Source: an uncultured Oscillibacter sp. (GTDB taxonomy: Bacteria > Bacillota > Clostridia > Oscillospirales > Oscillospiraceae). Taken from it: 41,788 nucleotides of DNA. A program made the translations under genes and the position numbers. The DNA lies in NCBI GenBank assembly GCA_900548505.1, contig URKI01000021.1, positions 1 through 41,788 on the forward strand, written 5' to 3'. The number at the start of each line of letters is the position of its first letter. The first letter of the stretch is position 1. The notes beneath the pieces are model-generated. The model was given only the letters and a program-made list of their open reading frames with translations, was not told the origin of the DNA and ran no database searches. Of the stretch, positions 1-9,922 are shown piece by piece.

Positions 1-53
1 GGCATACGAGATAGGCTCCGGTCTCGTGGGCTCGAGATGTGTATAAGAGACAG
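1..53. other. Illumina Nextera P7-side adapter remnant (not biological)
   Basis: The stretch reads as the end of the P7 primer (GGCATACGAGAT), an 8-base index (AGGCTCCG), the Nextera read-2 primer region, and the 19-bp Tn5 mosaic end finishing in GAGACAG at 53. One G of the usual CTCGGAGATG is missing. It should be trimmed; biological sequence starts at 54. Confidence 0.97.
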
Positions 54-79
54 CAGACTCCCTGCGTAAAATAAGTTCG

Positions 80-113
80 ATTATTTTAGTTAAATATTTT
101 TAATTAAAATAAT
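80..113. promoter_or_regulatory. AT-rich 34-bp inverted repeat upstream of acpP; candidate operator/promoter region of the fatty-acid operon
   Basis: Arms at 80-94 (ATTATTTTAGTTAAA) and 99-113 (TTTAATTAAAATAAT) match at 14 of 15 positions around a 4-base centre. The element stands out as almost pure A/T in a GC-rich contig. It ends 30 bases before the acpP start and probably overlaps the core promoter, whose -35/-10 boxes I cannot fix. By inference it is the operator for the MarR-type regulator at the end of the operon, as FabT and FapR sites are in other Firmicutes. It does not obviously match the streptococcal FabT box. Confidence 0.6.
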
Positions 114-143
114 TTACATTTCGACAAATAAGGAGTACCTCAT

Positions 144-374
144 ATGGAATTCGAGAAAGTACGCGACATCATCGTGGAGACCCTGGGCTGCGACGCTGAG
201 CAGGTGACCCCCGAGGCCAGCCTGGCTGACGATCTGGGCGCCGACTCCCTGGCTTCCGTGGAGCTGGTGATGGCTCTGGAAGAGGCCGCCGGCATCTCCA
301 TCGATGACGCCGATGTGGCCGGTCTGAAGACCGTGGGCGACATCCTCACCTACCTGAAGGCCCACCAGAACTGA
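144..374 (+). CDS. acpP: Acyl carrier protein
   Basis: Cytosolic carrier of the growing acyl chain in type II fatty-acid synthesis. The 76-residue acidic protein has the normal family length and the phosphopantetheine attachment motif GADSLASVEL, with the modified serine at residue 35. The start is fixed by an AAGGAG at 130-135, eight bases before the ATG. It is the first gene of the window and of the operon as seen here. A 34-bp AT-rich inverted repeat lies upstream. A GC-rich hairpin lies between it and accB, which may let acpP mRNA be more abundant than the rest, as AcpP is normally needed in large amounts. Confidence 0.96.
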   Translation: MEFEKVRDIIVETLGCDAEQVTPEASLADDLGADSLASVELVMALEEAAGISIDDADVAGLKTVGDILTYLKAHQN

Positions 375-381
375 TCGTGAC

Positions 382-412
382 CCCCGCCGGTGAGCCCAGC
401 TCCCCGGCGGGG
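382..412 (+). promoter_or_regulatory. Intercistronic GC hairpin between acpP and accB
   Basis: A 9-bp perfect stem, CCCCGCCGG (382-390) with CCGGCGGGG (404-412), encloses a 13-base loop. No U-run follows, so it is not a standard terminator. It could be a partial attenuator or a 3'-end stabiliser for acpP mRNA. Confidence 0.55.
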
Positions 413-440
413 AAACTCTTTCCGTCCAGAAAGGAACAAT

Positions 441-883
441 ATGACCAATCAAGAGATTTTTGATCTGATGGACCGCTTCGAGCGCAGCAAGCTGCAATCC
501 ATGAAGCTGTCCTGCCAGGATTTTTCCATAGAGCTGTGCCGTCCGGAGCCGGCCCCCGTATACGCCGCTCCCGCGGTGGTGGCTGCGCCCGCGGCCCCTG
601 CCGTCTCCGCTGCTCCGGCAGCCGCTCCCGCCGCCGCGCCTGCGGAGGAGGGCCCCGCCATCACCGCGCCGCTGGTGGGCACCTACTATGCCGCCTCCGC
701 TCCCGATCAGCCCCCCTTCGTGGCCGTGGGCGACAAGGTCTCCAAGGGGCAGACCGTGTGCCTCATCGAGGCCATGAAGATGATGAGCGAGGTGCCGGCC
801 CCCTGCGACTGCATCATTGAAGAAGTGCTCAAGGCCAACGGCGAGCTGGTCTCCTTCGGCGAGCCCCTGTTCCGTTACAAGCC

Positions 884-890
<7 letters not shown>
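441..890 (+). CDS. accB: Biotin carboxyl carrier protein of acetyl-CoA carboxylase
   Basis: Carries biotin between the carboxylase (AccC) and the carboxyltransferase (AccAD) to make malonyl-CoA. The 149 residues comprise a short N-terminal helical part, a Pro/Ala-rich flexible linker (roughly residues 34-70), and a C-terminal biotinyl domain containing EAMKMMSE, with the biotinylated lysine at about residue 113. The chosen ATG has an AAAGGA five bases upstream. A longer in-frame start at 390 would run through the intercistronic hairpin and has no ribosome binding site. The stop overlaps the accC start in ATGCTGA, suggesting translational coupling. Confidence 0.95.
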
Positions 891-2271
<1,381 letters not shown>

Positions 2272-2275
<4 letters not shown>

Positions 2276-3126
2276 ACACGATCTTCGCCAAGCGCCGGGC
2301 ACGGCTCCTGGCCATGAAGGCCATGCGGGACAACTATATTCCCGGCGACAAGCTCATCACCTGCCCCCAGTGCGGACAGGAGAGCGAGCGGCGCACGGTC
2401 GCCCAGGGGCTGTCCGTCTGCCCCAAGTGCGGCTACCACTTCCCCATCGGCGCCTATTACCGTCTCAGCACCATTCTGGACCCGGGCTCTTTCCGGGAGC
2501 TGAACGCCAAGCTGACGGCGGGCGATCCCCTGCACTTCCCCGGCTATCCCGAAAAGATCCGTGCCGCCCAGCGCAAGACCGGCCTGGGCGAGGCGGCCGT
2601 CACCGCCACAGGCACCATCGGCGGACGCCGGTGCGTGGTAGGCGTGCTGGACAGTCGGTTTTTCATGGGTTCCATGAGCTCCGTGGTGGGTGAGAAGATC
2701 ACCCTGGCCATTGAGTTTGCCGCAAAGAACAAGCTGCCCCTGATCCTCTTTTCCGCCAGCGGCGGCGCCCGCATGCAGGAGGGCATCCTCTCCCTGATGC
2801 AGATGGCCAAGACCTCCGCCGCCCTGGCCCGGTTTTCTGAGAAGGGGCTTTTGTATATCTCCGTGTTGACCCACCCCACCACCGGCGGCGTCACCGCCAG
2901 CTTCGCCTCCCTGGGCGACATCATCCTGGCCGAGCCCGGCGCCCTCATCGGCTTTGCAGGTCCCCGGGTCATTCAGCAGACCATCGGCGAGACGCTGCCC
3001 GAGGGCTTCCAGCGTGCGGAGTTCCAGATGGCCCATGGCTTTGTGGACCAGGTGGTGCCCCGCACGGACATGCGGGACACCCTGTCCCAGCTGCTGCGGC
3101 TGCACGAGAAAGGAGGCCGCGTATGA
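2272..3126 (+). CDS. accD: Acetyl-CoA carboxylase, carboxyltransferase beta subunit
   Basis: Half of the carboxyltransferase that moves the carboxyl group from biotin to acetyl-CoA. The 284-residue protein has an N-terminal four-cysteine zinc ribbon (CPQCG near residue 25, CPKCG near residue 47), followed by a crotonase-fold domain with the SASGGARMQEG and TTGGVTASFA oxyanion segments. It overlaps accC and accA by ATGA at both ends. Size and domain order are typical of bacterial AccD. Confidence 0.96.
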
Positions 3127-3944
3127 GCGCTGCTCTCACCGCCGCCCAGCGGGTAGCCATTGCCCGCCACCCCCAGCGGCCCAACATCACCGACTTCATC
3201 GGCGCGCTGTTCACCGACTTTTTTGAGCAGCGGGGCGACCGCCTGGCCGGAGAGGACGCCGCCATTCTGGGCGGCGTGGCCCTCTACCACGGGCGGCCCG
3301 TCACCGTGATCGGCACCCGCAAGGGAAAGACCCTGGAGGAAAACCTCCAGTGCAACTTCGGCATGCCCGGCCCGGAGGGCTACCGCAAGGCCCTGCGGCT
3401 CATGCGCCAGGCGGAAAAGTTCCGCCGCCCCATCTTCACCTTCATCGATACCTCCGGCGCCTATCCCGGCCTGGAGGCCGAGGAGCGGGGCCAGGGCGAG
3501 GCCATCGCCCGCAACCTCTTCGAGATGAGCCGGTTGGAGGTGCCCGTCATCGCCGTCATCACCGGCGAGGGCAACAGCGGCGGCGCACTGGCCCTGGGCG
3601 TTGCCAACCGGGTGCTTATGCTGGAAAACGCCGTGTACGCCATTCTCTCCCCCGAGGGCTTTGCCTCCATTTTGTGGAAGGACGCCGCCCGCAGCGCCGA
3701 GGCCTGCGAGCTCATGAAGCTGACGGCGCCGGACCTTCTCTCTCTGGGCGTCATCGACGACATCGTGCCGGAGCCCGAGGGCGGCGCCCATCTGGCCAGC
3801 GCCATCGCGTTCCGGCAGCTGGACCGGGCGCTTACCCGCCATCTGGCGGAGCTGGACAAGCTGAGCGGCAAGGCTCTGGCCGCCGAGCGCTGGCAGAAAT
3901 TCAGAAGCATGGGGGCCGCCGCTCCCAATAAGGAGGAGCTATGA
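3123..3944 (+). CDS. accA: Acetyl-CoA carboxylase, carboxyltransferase alpha subunit
   Basis: Partner of AccD in the carboxyltransferase. The 273 residues include the RPNITDFIGALFTDFFEQ opening region, the TFIDTSGAYPG segment, and GEGNSGGALALGVANRV, all typical of AccA. It is shorter than the roughly 320 residues of the E. coli protein because the N-terminal extension is reduced, which is common in Firmicutes. It is coupled to accD and fabH by ATGA overlaps on both sides. Confidence 0.96.
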   Translation: MSAALTAAQRVAIARHPQRPNITDFIGALFTDFFEQRGDRLAGEDAAILGGVALYHGRPVTVIGTRKGKTLEENLQCNFGMPGPEGYRKALRLMRQAEKFRRPIFTFIDTSGAYPGLEAEERGQGEAIARNLFEMSRLEVPVIAVITGEGNSGGALALGVANRVLMLENAVYAILSPEGFASILWKDAARSAEACELMKLTAPDLLSLGVIDDIVPEPEGGAHLASAIAFRQLDRALTRHLAELDKLSGKALAAERWQKFRSMGAAAPNKEEL

Positions 3945-4891
3945 ACGGAATCAAGATCGTGGGCACCGGGTACGCTGCCCCGTCCAAGATCGTCACCAAC
4001 GACGACCTTGCCAAAATCGTGGAGACCAACGACGAGTGGATCACCTCCCGCACCGGCATCTCCCGCCGCCGCCACATGGCCGAGGGTGAGACCTTCACCT
4101 CCATCACCGTGCAGGCCGCCCGCAAGGCGCTGGAATCTTCCGGCATTCCCGCCGACCAGATCGGCGCGTGCATCGTGGCCACGCTGACGCCGGATACCCT
4201 GGTGCCCTCCGCCGCCTGCTTATTGCAGCGGGAGCTGGGCCTGCCCATGGACATTCCCTGCTTTGACCTCAACGCCGCCTGCACCGGCTTTTTGTACGCC
4301 CTGCACACCATGGAATGCCTGCTGGCCGCCTCTGAGCGCAAGTACGGCCTGGTGATCGGCGCGGAGAATCTCAGCCGCATCATCAACTGGGAGGACAGAG
4401 GCACCTGCATTCTCTTCGGAGACGGCGCCGGCGCCGCAGTGGTGGAAAGCCGGGCGGAGTGGAACTCCATCTCCGCCGTGCTGGGCTGCCACGGTGACGG
4501 ACAGATCCTGCGGGTGCCTGGCGTGGAGACCGAAGAGCGGAGCCTCATCTCCATGGAGGGCACGAAGGTATTCAAGTTCGCCGTGGAGGCGGTGCCCTAC
4601 TGCATGGACCAGGTGCTGGAGAAGACCGGCCTGACCATCGACGATGTGGACTTTTTCGTCTTCCATCAGGCCAACGCCCGCATCATCGATCTGGTGGTGC
4701 GCAAGTACCACATTCCGCAGGAAAAGTATTACAAGAACATCGCCGAGTACGGCAACACCTCCGCCGCCAGTATCCCGCTGGTCATCGGCGAGCTGCATGA
4801 GATGGGCAAGGTGGGCCACGGCTCCCGGGTGCTGGTCGTGGGCTTCGGCGGCGGCCTGACCTGGGGCGGTGCCCTGGTGGAGTTTGCGTAA
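3941..4891 (+). CDS. fabH: Beta-ketoacyl-ACP synthase III
   Basis: Condenses acetyl-CoA (or a branched acyl-CoA primer) with malonyl-ACP to start fatty-acid synthesis. The 316-residue thiolase-fold protein shows the catalytic triad: Cys in LNAACTGFLYAL, His in FHQANARI, and Asn in YGNTSAASIP. The C-terminal GFGGGLTWGG is characteristic of FabH. The start overlaps accA by ATGA. A 12-base gap with AGAGGAG leads to fabK. Primer preference (straight or branched) cannot be read from the sequence. Confidence 0.96.
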   Translation: MNGIKIVGTGYAAPSKIVTNDDLAKIVETNDEWITSRTGISRRRHMAEGETFTSITVQAARKALESSGIPADQIGACIVATLTPDTLVPSAACLLQRELGLPMDIPCFDLNAACTGFLYALHTMECLLAASERKYGLVIGAENLSRIINWEDRGTCILFGDGAGAAVVESRAEWNSISAVLGCHGDGQILRVPGVETEERSLISMEGTKVFKFAVEAVPYCMDQVLEKTGLTIDDVDFFVFHQANARIIDLVVRKYHIPQEKYYKNIAEYGNTSAASIPLVIGELHEMGKVGHGSRVLVVGFGGGLTWGGALVEFA

Positions 4892-4903
4892 GAGGAGCAA
4901 AAC

Positions 4904-5842
4904 ATGAAAAAGCTGAACGAAATCCTGGGGACGGAGTTCCCCATCATCCAGGGCGGCATGGCCAACATCGCCACCGGTGAGTTCGCCGCCGCCTGTTCCA
5001 ACGCCGGCGCCCTGGGCATGATCGCCACCGGCGCCTGGGACGGCCAGCGTCTGCGCCAGGAGATCCGCCGGGCCAAGGAGCTGACCGACAAGCCCTTCGG
5101 CGTGAACCTGATGCTCATGAACCCCTGTGCCGACGAGATCGCCCAGGTCATCATCGACGAGGGCGTCCAGGTGGTCACCACCGGCGCCGGCAACCCCGGC
5201 AAGTACATCCCCGCCTGGAAGGACCACGGCATCAAGGTGCTGCCTGTAGTAGCCGCCACGGTGCTGGCCAAGCGTCTGGTGCGCCTGGGCGTGGACGCCG
5301 TCATCGCCGAGGGTACGGAATCCGGCGGCCACGTGGGCGAGATGACCACCATGGCCCTGGTGCCCCAGGTCATCGACGCCGTGGACGTGCCCGTGGTGGC
5401 CGCCGGCGGCATCGCCGACGGACGGCAGGCAGCAGCGGCTTTCGCCCTGGGTGCCTGCGGCATCCAGGTGGGCACGTGCCTGCTGGCAAGCGAGGAGTGC
5501 CCCATCCACGAAAATTACAAGCAGGCCATCCTCAAGGCCAAGGACAGCGACACCACCGTCACCGGCCGCTCCATTGGCGGGCCTGTGCGGGTGCTGAAAA
5601 ACAAGATGGCCCGGGAGTACCTGGCTCTTGAAAAGCGCGGCGCCTCTTTGGAGGAGCTGGAAGCCGTCACGCTGGGCGGCCTCCGCCGGGCCGTGCTGGA
5701 AGGCGATGTGGAGCACGGCAGCGTCATGAGCGGCCAGGTGGCCGGTATGCTCCACGAGATCCGTCCCCTGCGGCAGATCTTTGAAGAGCTGTACAGCGGC
5801 GGACGCAGTGTGCTGGAGGCGGCAGCGAAGGAATGGGCCTGA
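4904..5842 (+). CDS. fabK: Enoyl-ACP reductase II (FMN-dependent FabK)
   Basis: Reduces the enoyl-ACP double bond in the last step of each elongation cycle, using FMN and NAD(P)H. The 312-residue TIM barrel opens with TEFPIIQGGMANI and contains EGTESGGHVGEMTT, in which the histidine matches the essential one of pneumococcal FabK, then the phosphate-binding VVAAGGIADGRQ and LGACGIQVGT. Its place among fab genes and the absence of any FabI-like gene here support the call over a generic nitronate monooxygenase. RBS GAGGAG lies before the ATG. The 3' end overlaps the next gene by 10 bases. Confidence 0.93.
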   Translation: MKKLNEILGTEFPIIQGGMANIATGEFAAACSNAGALGMIATGAWDGQRLRQEIRRAKELTDKPFGVNLMLMNPCADEIAQVIIDEGVQVVTTGAGNPGKYIPAWKDHGIKVLPVVAATVLAKRLVRLGVDAVIAEGTESGGHVGEMTTMALVPQVIDAVDVPVVAAGGIADGRQAAAAFALGACGIQVGTCLLASEECPIHENYKQAILKAKDSDTTVTGRSIGGPVRVLKNKMAREYLALEKRGASLEELEAVTLGGLRRAVLEGDVEHGSVMSGQVAGMLHEIRPLRQIFEELYSGGRSVLEAAAKEWA

Positions 5843-6921
5843 CGATCCGGGGCAAACATCTGCCCCTCCCTATTTTGCAGGGCGGCATGGGCGTGGGCGT
5901 GAGCCTGGACCGCCTGGCCGGCGCTGTGGCCGCCTGCGGCGGCATGGGCACCATCTCCACCGCTATGTGCGGCTTCGAAGAGCCCGATTTTGCCACTGAT
6001 CCCAAGGGCGCCAACCTGCGGGCTCTGGCCGCCCAGGTACGCCGGGCCAAGGAGCTCTCCCACGGGGCCGGTCTGGTGGCCATCAACGCCATGGTCGCCA
6101 CCACCCAGTACGCCGAGAGCGTGCGCACCGCCCTGCGGGCCGGTGTGGACGCAGTGGTCTGCGGCGCGGGACTGCCCCGGGACCTGCCCGCCATCGCGGC
6201 AGAGGTGCCCGAAAGCGACGCCGCTCTGGCCCCGGTGGTCAGCGGCGGGCGGGCGGCGGGACTCATCTGCCGCCTGTGGGATAAGCACCACCACCGCATC
6301 CCCGATTTCATGGTGCTGGAAGGACCTCTCGCCGGCGGACATCTGGGCTTTTCCAAAGAGGAGGCCCGGGAGGCCCAGGCAGGCAATCCCAAGTCCCTCT
6401 CCGACCTTCTGCGGGAGGTGCTGGAGGCCATCGCCCCCTACCGGGACAAGTACGGCCGGGATATCCCCGTGTTCGTGGCCGGCGGTATTGCCGATGGTGC
6501 GGAGATGGCCCGCTACATGAAAGAGGGCGCCGCCGGTGCCCAGTTCGCCACCCGCTTCATCGCCACGGAGGAGTGCGACGCCTCCCCGGCCTACAAGCAG
6601 CGCCTGCTGGACGCCCGGGACGAGGACATCGCCATCGTGCAAAGCCCCGTGGGCCTGCCGGGCCGCGCCCTGCGCTCTCCCCTCATCCAGCGGGTGGAGG
6701 CAGGTACCCAGCCTGCGGTGGAGCGGTGCATCAAGTGTCTTTCCGCCTGCGACTATAAAACCGCTCCCTACTGCATCTCCCGGGCGCTCATCGCCGCCGT
6801 GCGGGGCGACTGGGAAAACGGGCTCTTTTTCTGCGGCGCCGGCGCCGGAAAGATCAACCGTCTTTCCACCGTCCGATCCCAGATGGAGCAGATCATGAGT
6901 GAATGGAGGGCCGCGCAATGA
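5833..6921 (+). CDS. FabK/nitronate-monooxygenase family flavoprotein with a C-terminal four-cysteine tail
   Basis: Second flavin TIM-barrel of the FabK/NMO family in this operon, 362 residues. It has LPILQGGMGVGVS near the start, the His-containing EGPLAGGHLGF segment, and the FMN-phosphate motif FVAGGIADGAEM. Unlike the FabK before it, it carries about 50 extra residues at the C-terminus with CIKCLSACDYKTAPYC, four cysteines that could hold an iron-sulfur cluster or a metal. The 10-base overlap with fabK and ATGA overlap with fabD show it belongs to the operon. The substrate is unknown. A second enoyl reductase, an isomerase for unsaturated chains, or a detoxifying oxidase are all possible. 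Confidence 0.8.
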   Translation: MGLTIRGKHLPLPILQGGMGVGVSLDRLAGAVAACGGMGTISTAMCGFEEPDFATDPKGANLRALAAQVRRAKELSHGAGLVAINAMVATTQYAESVRTALRAGVDAVVCGAGLPRDLPAIAAEVPESDAALAPVVSGGRAAGLICRLWDKHHHRIPDFMVLEGPLAGGHLGFSKEEAREAQAGNPKSLSDLLREVLEAIAPYRDKYGRDIPVFVAGGIADGAEMARYMKEGAAGAQFATRFIATEECDASPAYKQRLLDARDEDIAIVQSPVGLPGRALRSPLIQRVEAGTQPAVERCIKCLSACDYKTAPYCISRALIAAVRGDWENGLFFCGAGAGKINRLSTVRSQMEQIMSEWRAAQ

Positions 6922-7847
6922 AGCTTGGCTTTTTATACGCCGGACAGGGCAGCCAGCACCCTGGCATGGGTGCCGACCTGTACCGGACCTTTGACGCCTT
7001 CCGCGCCGTACTGGACAGCGCGGAGGTGGACTTTGACCTGAAGAAGGTGTCCTTCGAGGACCCCGACGTCATTTTGAACCAGACCCGCTACACCCAGCCG
7101 TGCATGGTGGCGTTTGCCGCTGGCCTCACCGCCGTGCTGCGCCAGGAGGGCATCGAGCCCGCCGTGGCCGCCGGTCTTTCCCTGGGCGAGTACTCCGCCC
7201 TCCACGCCGCCGGCGTGTTCGACGCCGCCACCGCCGTGAAGCTGGTGGCCTTCCGGGGCCGCGCCATGGAGGAGGCGGCCGCCGGACGGGAGAGCGCCAT
7301 GATGGCCGTGCTGAATCTGGATCGGGCACCGCTGCAGGCCTGCTGCGACGAGGCCAGCGACCTTGGCTGCGTGGTCATTGCCAACTACAACTGCCCCGGC
7401 CAGCTGGTCATCGGCGGCGAGAAGGCCGCCGTGGAGAAGGCCGCCGCCCTGGCCAAGGAAAAGGGCGCCCGCCGGTGCCTGCCCCTGAAGGTCAGCGGCC
7501 CCTTCCACACGCCCCTCATGGCCCCCGCCGGCGACGCCCTGCGGAGCTATTTCCAGGGCGTGGACTTTGCTCAGCCCCAGATCGACGTGATCTTCAACTG
7601 CCTGGGCGATGTGAAGGATGACTCCGTCACCATTCAGGACCTGCTGGTGCGTCAGGTGCAAAGCAGCGTCTTTATGGAGGACTCCATCCGCAAAATGGCC
7701 GCCATGGGTGTGGACGGCATCGTGGAGATCGGCCCGGGCAAGGCCCTGGCCGGATTTGTGAAGAAAACCCTGCCGGAGATGCCCGTCATCAGCGTGGAGA
7801 CCGTGGAAGACGTGGAGGCGCTCAAGGCCTGGATCAAGGAGAGATAA
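6918..7847 (+). CDS. fabD: Malonyl-CoA:ACP transacylase
   Basis: Transfers malonyl from CoA to AcpP. The 309-residue protein opens with LGFLYAGQGSQHPGMG. It has the nucleophilic serine in GLSLGEYSALHAAG and the catalytic histidine in VSGPFHTPLM, with IVEIGPGKALAGFVKK near the end. The ATG at 6918 overlaps the preceding stop as ATGA and has GGAGG eight bases upstream; an upstream in-frame start at 6903 is not supported by a ribosome binding site. Confidence 0.96.
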   Translation: MKLGFLYAGQGSQHPGMGADLYRTFDAFRAVLDSAEVDFDLKKVSFEDPDVILNQTRYTQPCMVAFAAGLTAVLRQEGIEPAVAAGLSLGEYSALHAAGVFDAATAVKLVAFRGRAMEEAAAGRESAMMAVLNLDRAPLQACCDEASDLGCVVIANYNCPGQLVIGGEKAAVEKAAALAKEKGARRCLPLKVSGPFHTPLMAPAGDALRSYFQGVDFAQPQIDVIFNCLGDVKDDSVTIQDLLVRQVQSSVFMEDSIRKMAAMGVDGIVEIGPGKALAGFVKKTLPEMPVISVETVEDVEALKAWIKER

Positions 7848-7848
7848 T

Positions 7849-8592
7849 ATGAACTTTACCGGAAAGACTGCCGTGGTCACCGGCGGAAGCCGGGGCATCG
7901 GCAAGGCCGTGTGCCTGGAGCTGGCCCGGGGCGGCTCCAATGTGGTGCTCTGCTACGCCGGCAACGCCGCCTCCGCCGCCGAGACCGTGGCAGAGTGCGA
8001 GGCGCTGGGCGCCAAGGCCCTGGCCGTGCAGTGCAACGTGGCCAACGCCGAGGAGGTCAAGGCCCTCATGGACACCGCCATCTCCGCCTTCGGCGCCGTC
8101 CACATTCTTGTCAACAACGCAGGCATTACCCGGGACGGCCTGCTCATGACCATGAAGGACGCGGACTTCGACGCCGTGGTGGACACCAACCTCAAGGGCG
8201 CGTTCTACTGCATGCGGGCGGTGGCCCGGCCCATGATGCGCCAGCGCTACGGCCGCATCGTCAACCTCTCCAGCGTGGTGGGCCTGCGGGGCAACGCCGG
8301 ACAGATCAACTACGCCGCCAGCAAGGCCGGCGTCATCGGCATGACCAAGTCCATGGCCAAGGAGCTGGCCACCCGGGGCGTCACCGTCAACGCTGTGGCT
8401 CCCGGCTTCATTGAGACCGATATGACCGCCGCCATGACCGACGCGGCCAAGACCGCCACCCTGGCCTCCATCCCCATGGGCCGGCTGGGCGCGGCGGAGG
8501 ACGTGGCTCGGGCCGTTGCGTTCCTCGCAAGCGATGAGGCTGCCTATGTCACCGGCCAGGTGCTGGCAGTGGACGGCGGCATGGCCATGTAA
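7849..8592 (+). CDS. fabG: 3-oxoacyl-ACP reductase
   Basis: NADPH-dependent short-chain dehydrogenase that reduces beta-ketoacyl-ACP. The 247 residues contain the nucleotide-binding TGGSRGIG, the structural NNAG, the catalytic serine in NLSSVVGLRGNAGQ, and the YAASKAG tyrosine-lysine pair. The end, YVTGQVLAVDGGMAM, is typical of FabG. It starts one base after the fabD stop with AAGGAGAG upstream. An 86-base gap with a hairpin follows before fabF. Confidence 0.96.
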   Translation: MNFTGKTAVVTGGSRGIGKAVCLELARGGSNVVLCYAGNAASAAETVAECEALGAKALAVQCNVANAEEVKALMDTAISAFGAVHILVNNAGITRDGLLMTMKDADFDAVVDTNLKGAFYCMRAVARPMMRQRYGRIVNLSSVVGLRGNAGQINYAASKAGVIGMTKSMAKELATRGVTVNAVAPGFIETDMTAAMTDAAKTATLASIPMGRLGAAEDVARAVAFLASDEAAYVTGQVLAVDGGMAM

Positions 8593-8599
8593 CAGGCGG

Positions 8600-8621
8600 G
8601 CGGGGGTTCAACTCCCCCCGC
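8600..8621 (+). promoter_or_regulatory. Intercistronic hairpin between fabG and fabF
   Basis: A 7-bp stem, GCGGGGG (8600-8606) with CCCCCGC (8615-8621), encloses an 8-base loop and lacks a U-run. It lies in one of only two gaps over 60 bases in the operon; the other, after acpP, also holds a GC hairpin. Confidence 0.45.
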
Positions 8622-8678
8622 TCCGCGTCAGACGGTGCAAAGACCGCTTTTACTTTGAACGAATTTGGAGGTTACACT

Positions 8679-9920
8679 ATGGATCGACGCAGAGTCGTCA
8701 TCACCGGCCTGGGGGCCATCACCCCCGTGGGCCTTACCGCGCCGGAGAGCTGGCAGGCCGTCAAGGACGGCGTGTGCGGCGTGGCGCCCATCACCCAGTT
8801 CGACACCGAGGGCATGAAGGTGTCCCTGGCCGCCGAGGTCAAGGGCTTCGTGCCGGAGGACCACCTGGGCAAGCCCGAAGCCAAGCGCATGGGCCGCTTC
8901 ACCCAGTTTGCCGTGGTGTGCGCCCGGGAGGCCATGGCCGACAGCGGCCTTGTGACTGAGGAAGAGGACCTGGACCGCTGCGGCGTCATCATCTCCAGCG
9001 GCATCGGCGGCCTCTCCATCACCGAGGCTGAGCACGACCGGGGCCTTGCCCGGGGCTGGGACCGGGTGTCTCCTTTCTATATCCCCACCGCCATCTCCAA
9101 CATGGCGGCAGGCCAGGTGGCCATCGACACGGGCTTCCGCGGCATGTGCACCTGCCCGGTGACCGCCTGCGCCGGCGGCACCAACGCCGTGGGTGACGCG
9201 TTCCACTATGTGCGCGACGGCTACGCCGACGTGATGCTCTGCGGCGGCACGGAGGCAGCGGTGACTCCCCTGGCCATCGGCGGCTTCACCTCCATGAAGG
9301 CCCTGAGCCAGGCCACCGATCCCGCCCGCGCCTCCATCCCCTTTGACGCCGAGCGCTCCGGCTTCGTGCTGGGCGAGGGCGCCGGTGTGCTGGTGCTGGA
9401 GGAGCTGGAGCACGCCCTCAAGCGGGGCGCCCATATCTACGCTGAGATCGTGGGCTACGGCGTCACCTGCGACGCCTACCACATGACCGCTCCCCGGCCT
9501 GACGGCTCCGGCGGCGCCAAGGCCATGGCCATGGCCATCGCCGACGCAGGCATCGCGGCGGAGGAGGTAGGCTACATCAACGCCCACGGCACCTCCACCC
9601 ACCTTAACGACGCCGGTGAGACCGCCGCGGTCAAGACCGTGTTCGGCGACCACGCCCGCAAGCTTGCCATGAGCTCCACCAAGTCCATGACCGGCCACAT
9701 GCTGGGTGCTGCCGGCGCTGTGGAGGCCATCTTCACCGCCATGACCCTGAAGGACGGCTACCTGCCCGCCACCATCCACTACTCCGTGCCCGATCCCGAG
9801 TGCGACCTGGACGTGGTGCCCAACGTGGGCCGCAGCGCCGACGTGCGCTATGCCCTGTCCAACTCCCTGGGCTTCGGCGGCCACAACGGCAGCGTGCTTC
9901 TGAAGAAGTGGGAGGCGTAA
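8679..9920 (+). CDS. fabF: Beta-ketoacyl-ACP synthase II
   Basis: Elongating condensing enzyme of fatty-acid synthesis. The 413 residues include the nucleophile in TACAGGTNAVGDAF and the two catalytic histidines in NAHGTSTHLND and KSMTGHMLGAAGA, giving the Cys-His-His set of KAS I/II (FabF) rather than the Cys-His-Asn of FabH. The ATG at 8679 has GGAGG seven bases upstream; an in-frame start eight codons earlier has no such site. It is followed two bases later by fabZ. Confidence 0.96.
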   Translation: MDRRRVVITGLGAITPVGLTAPESWQAVKDGVCGVAPITQFDTEGMKVSLAAEVKGFVPEDHLGKPEAKRMGRFTQFAVVCAREAMADSGLVTEEEDLDRCGVIISSGIGGLSITEAEHDRGLARGWDRVSPFYIPTAISNMAAGQVAIDTGFRGMCTCPVTACAGGTNAVGDAFHYVRDGYADVMLCGGTEAAVTPLAIGGFTSMKALSQATDPARASIPFDAERSGFVLGEGAGVLVLEELEHALKRGAHIYAEIVGYGVTCDAYHMTAPRPDGSGGAKAMAMAIADAGIAAEEVGYINAHGTSTHLNDAGETAAVKTVFGDHARKLAMSSTKSMTGHMLGAAGAVEAIFTAMTLKDGYLPATIHYSVPDPECDLDVVPNVGRSADVRYALSNSLGFGGHNGSVLLKKWEA

Positions 9921-9922
9921 GC

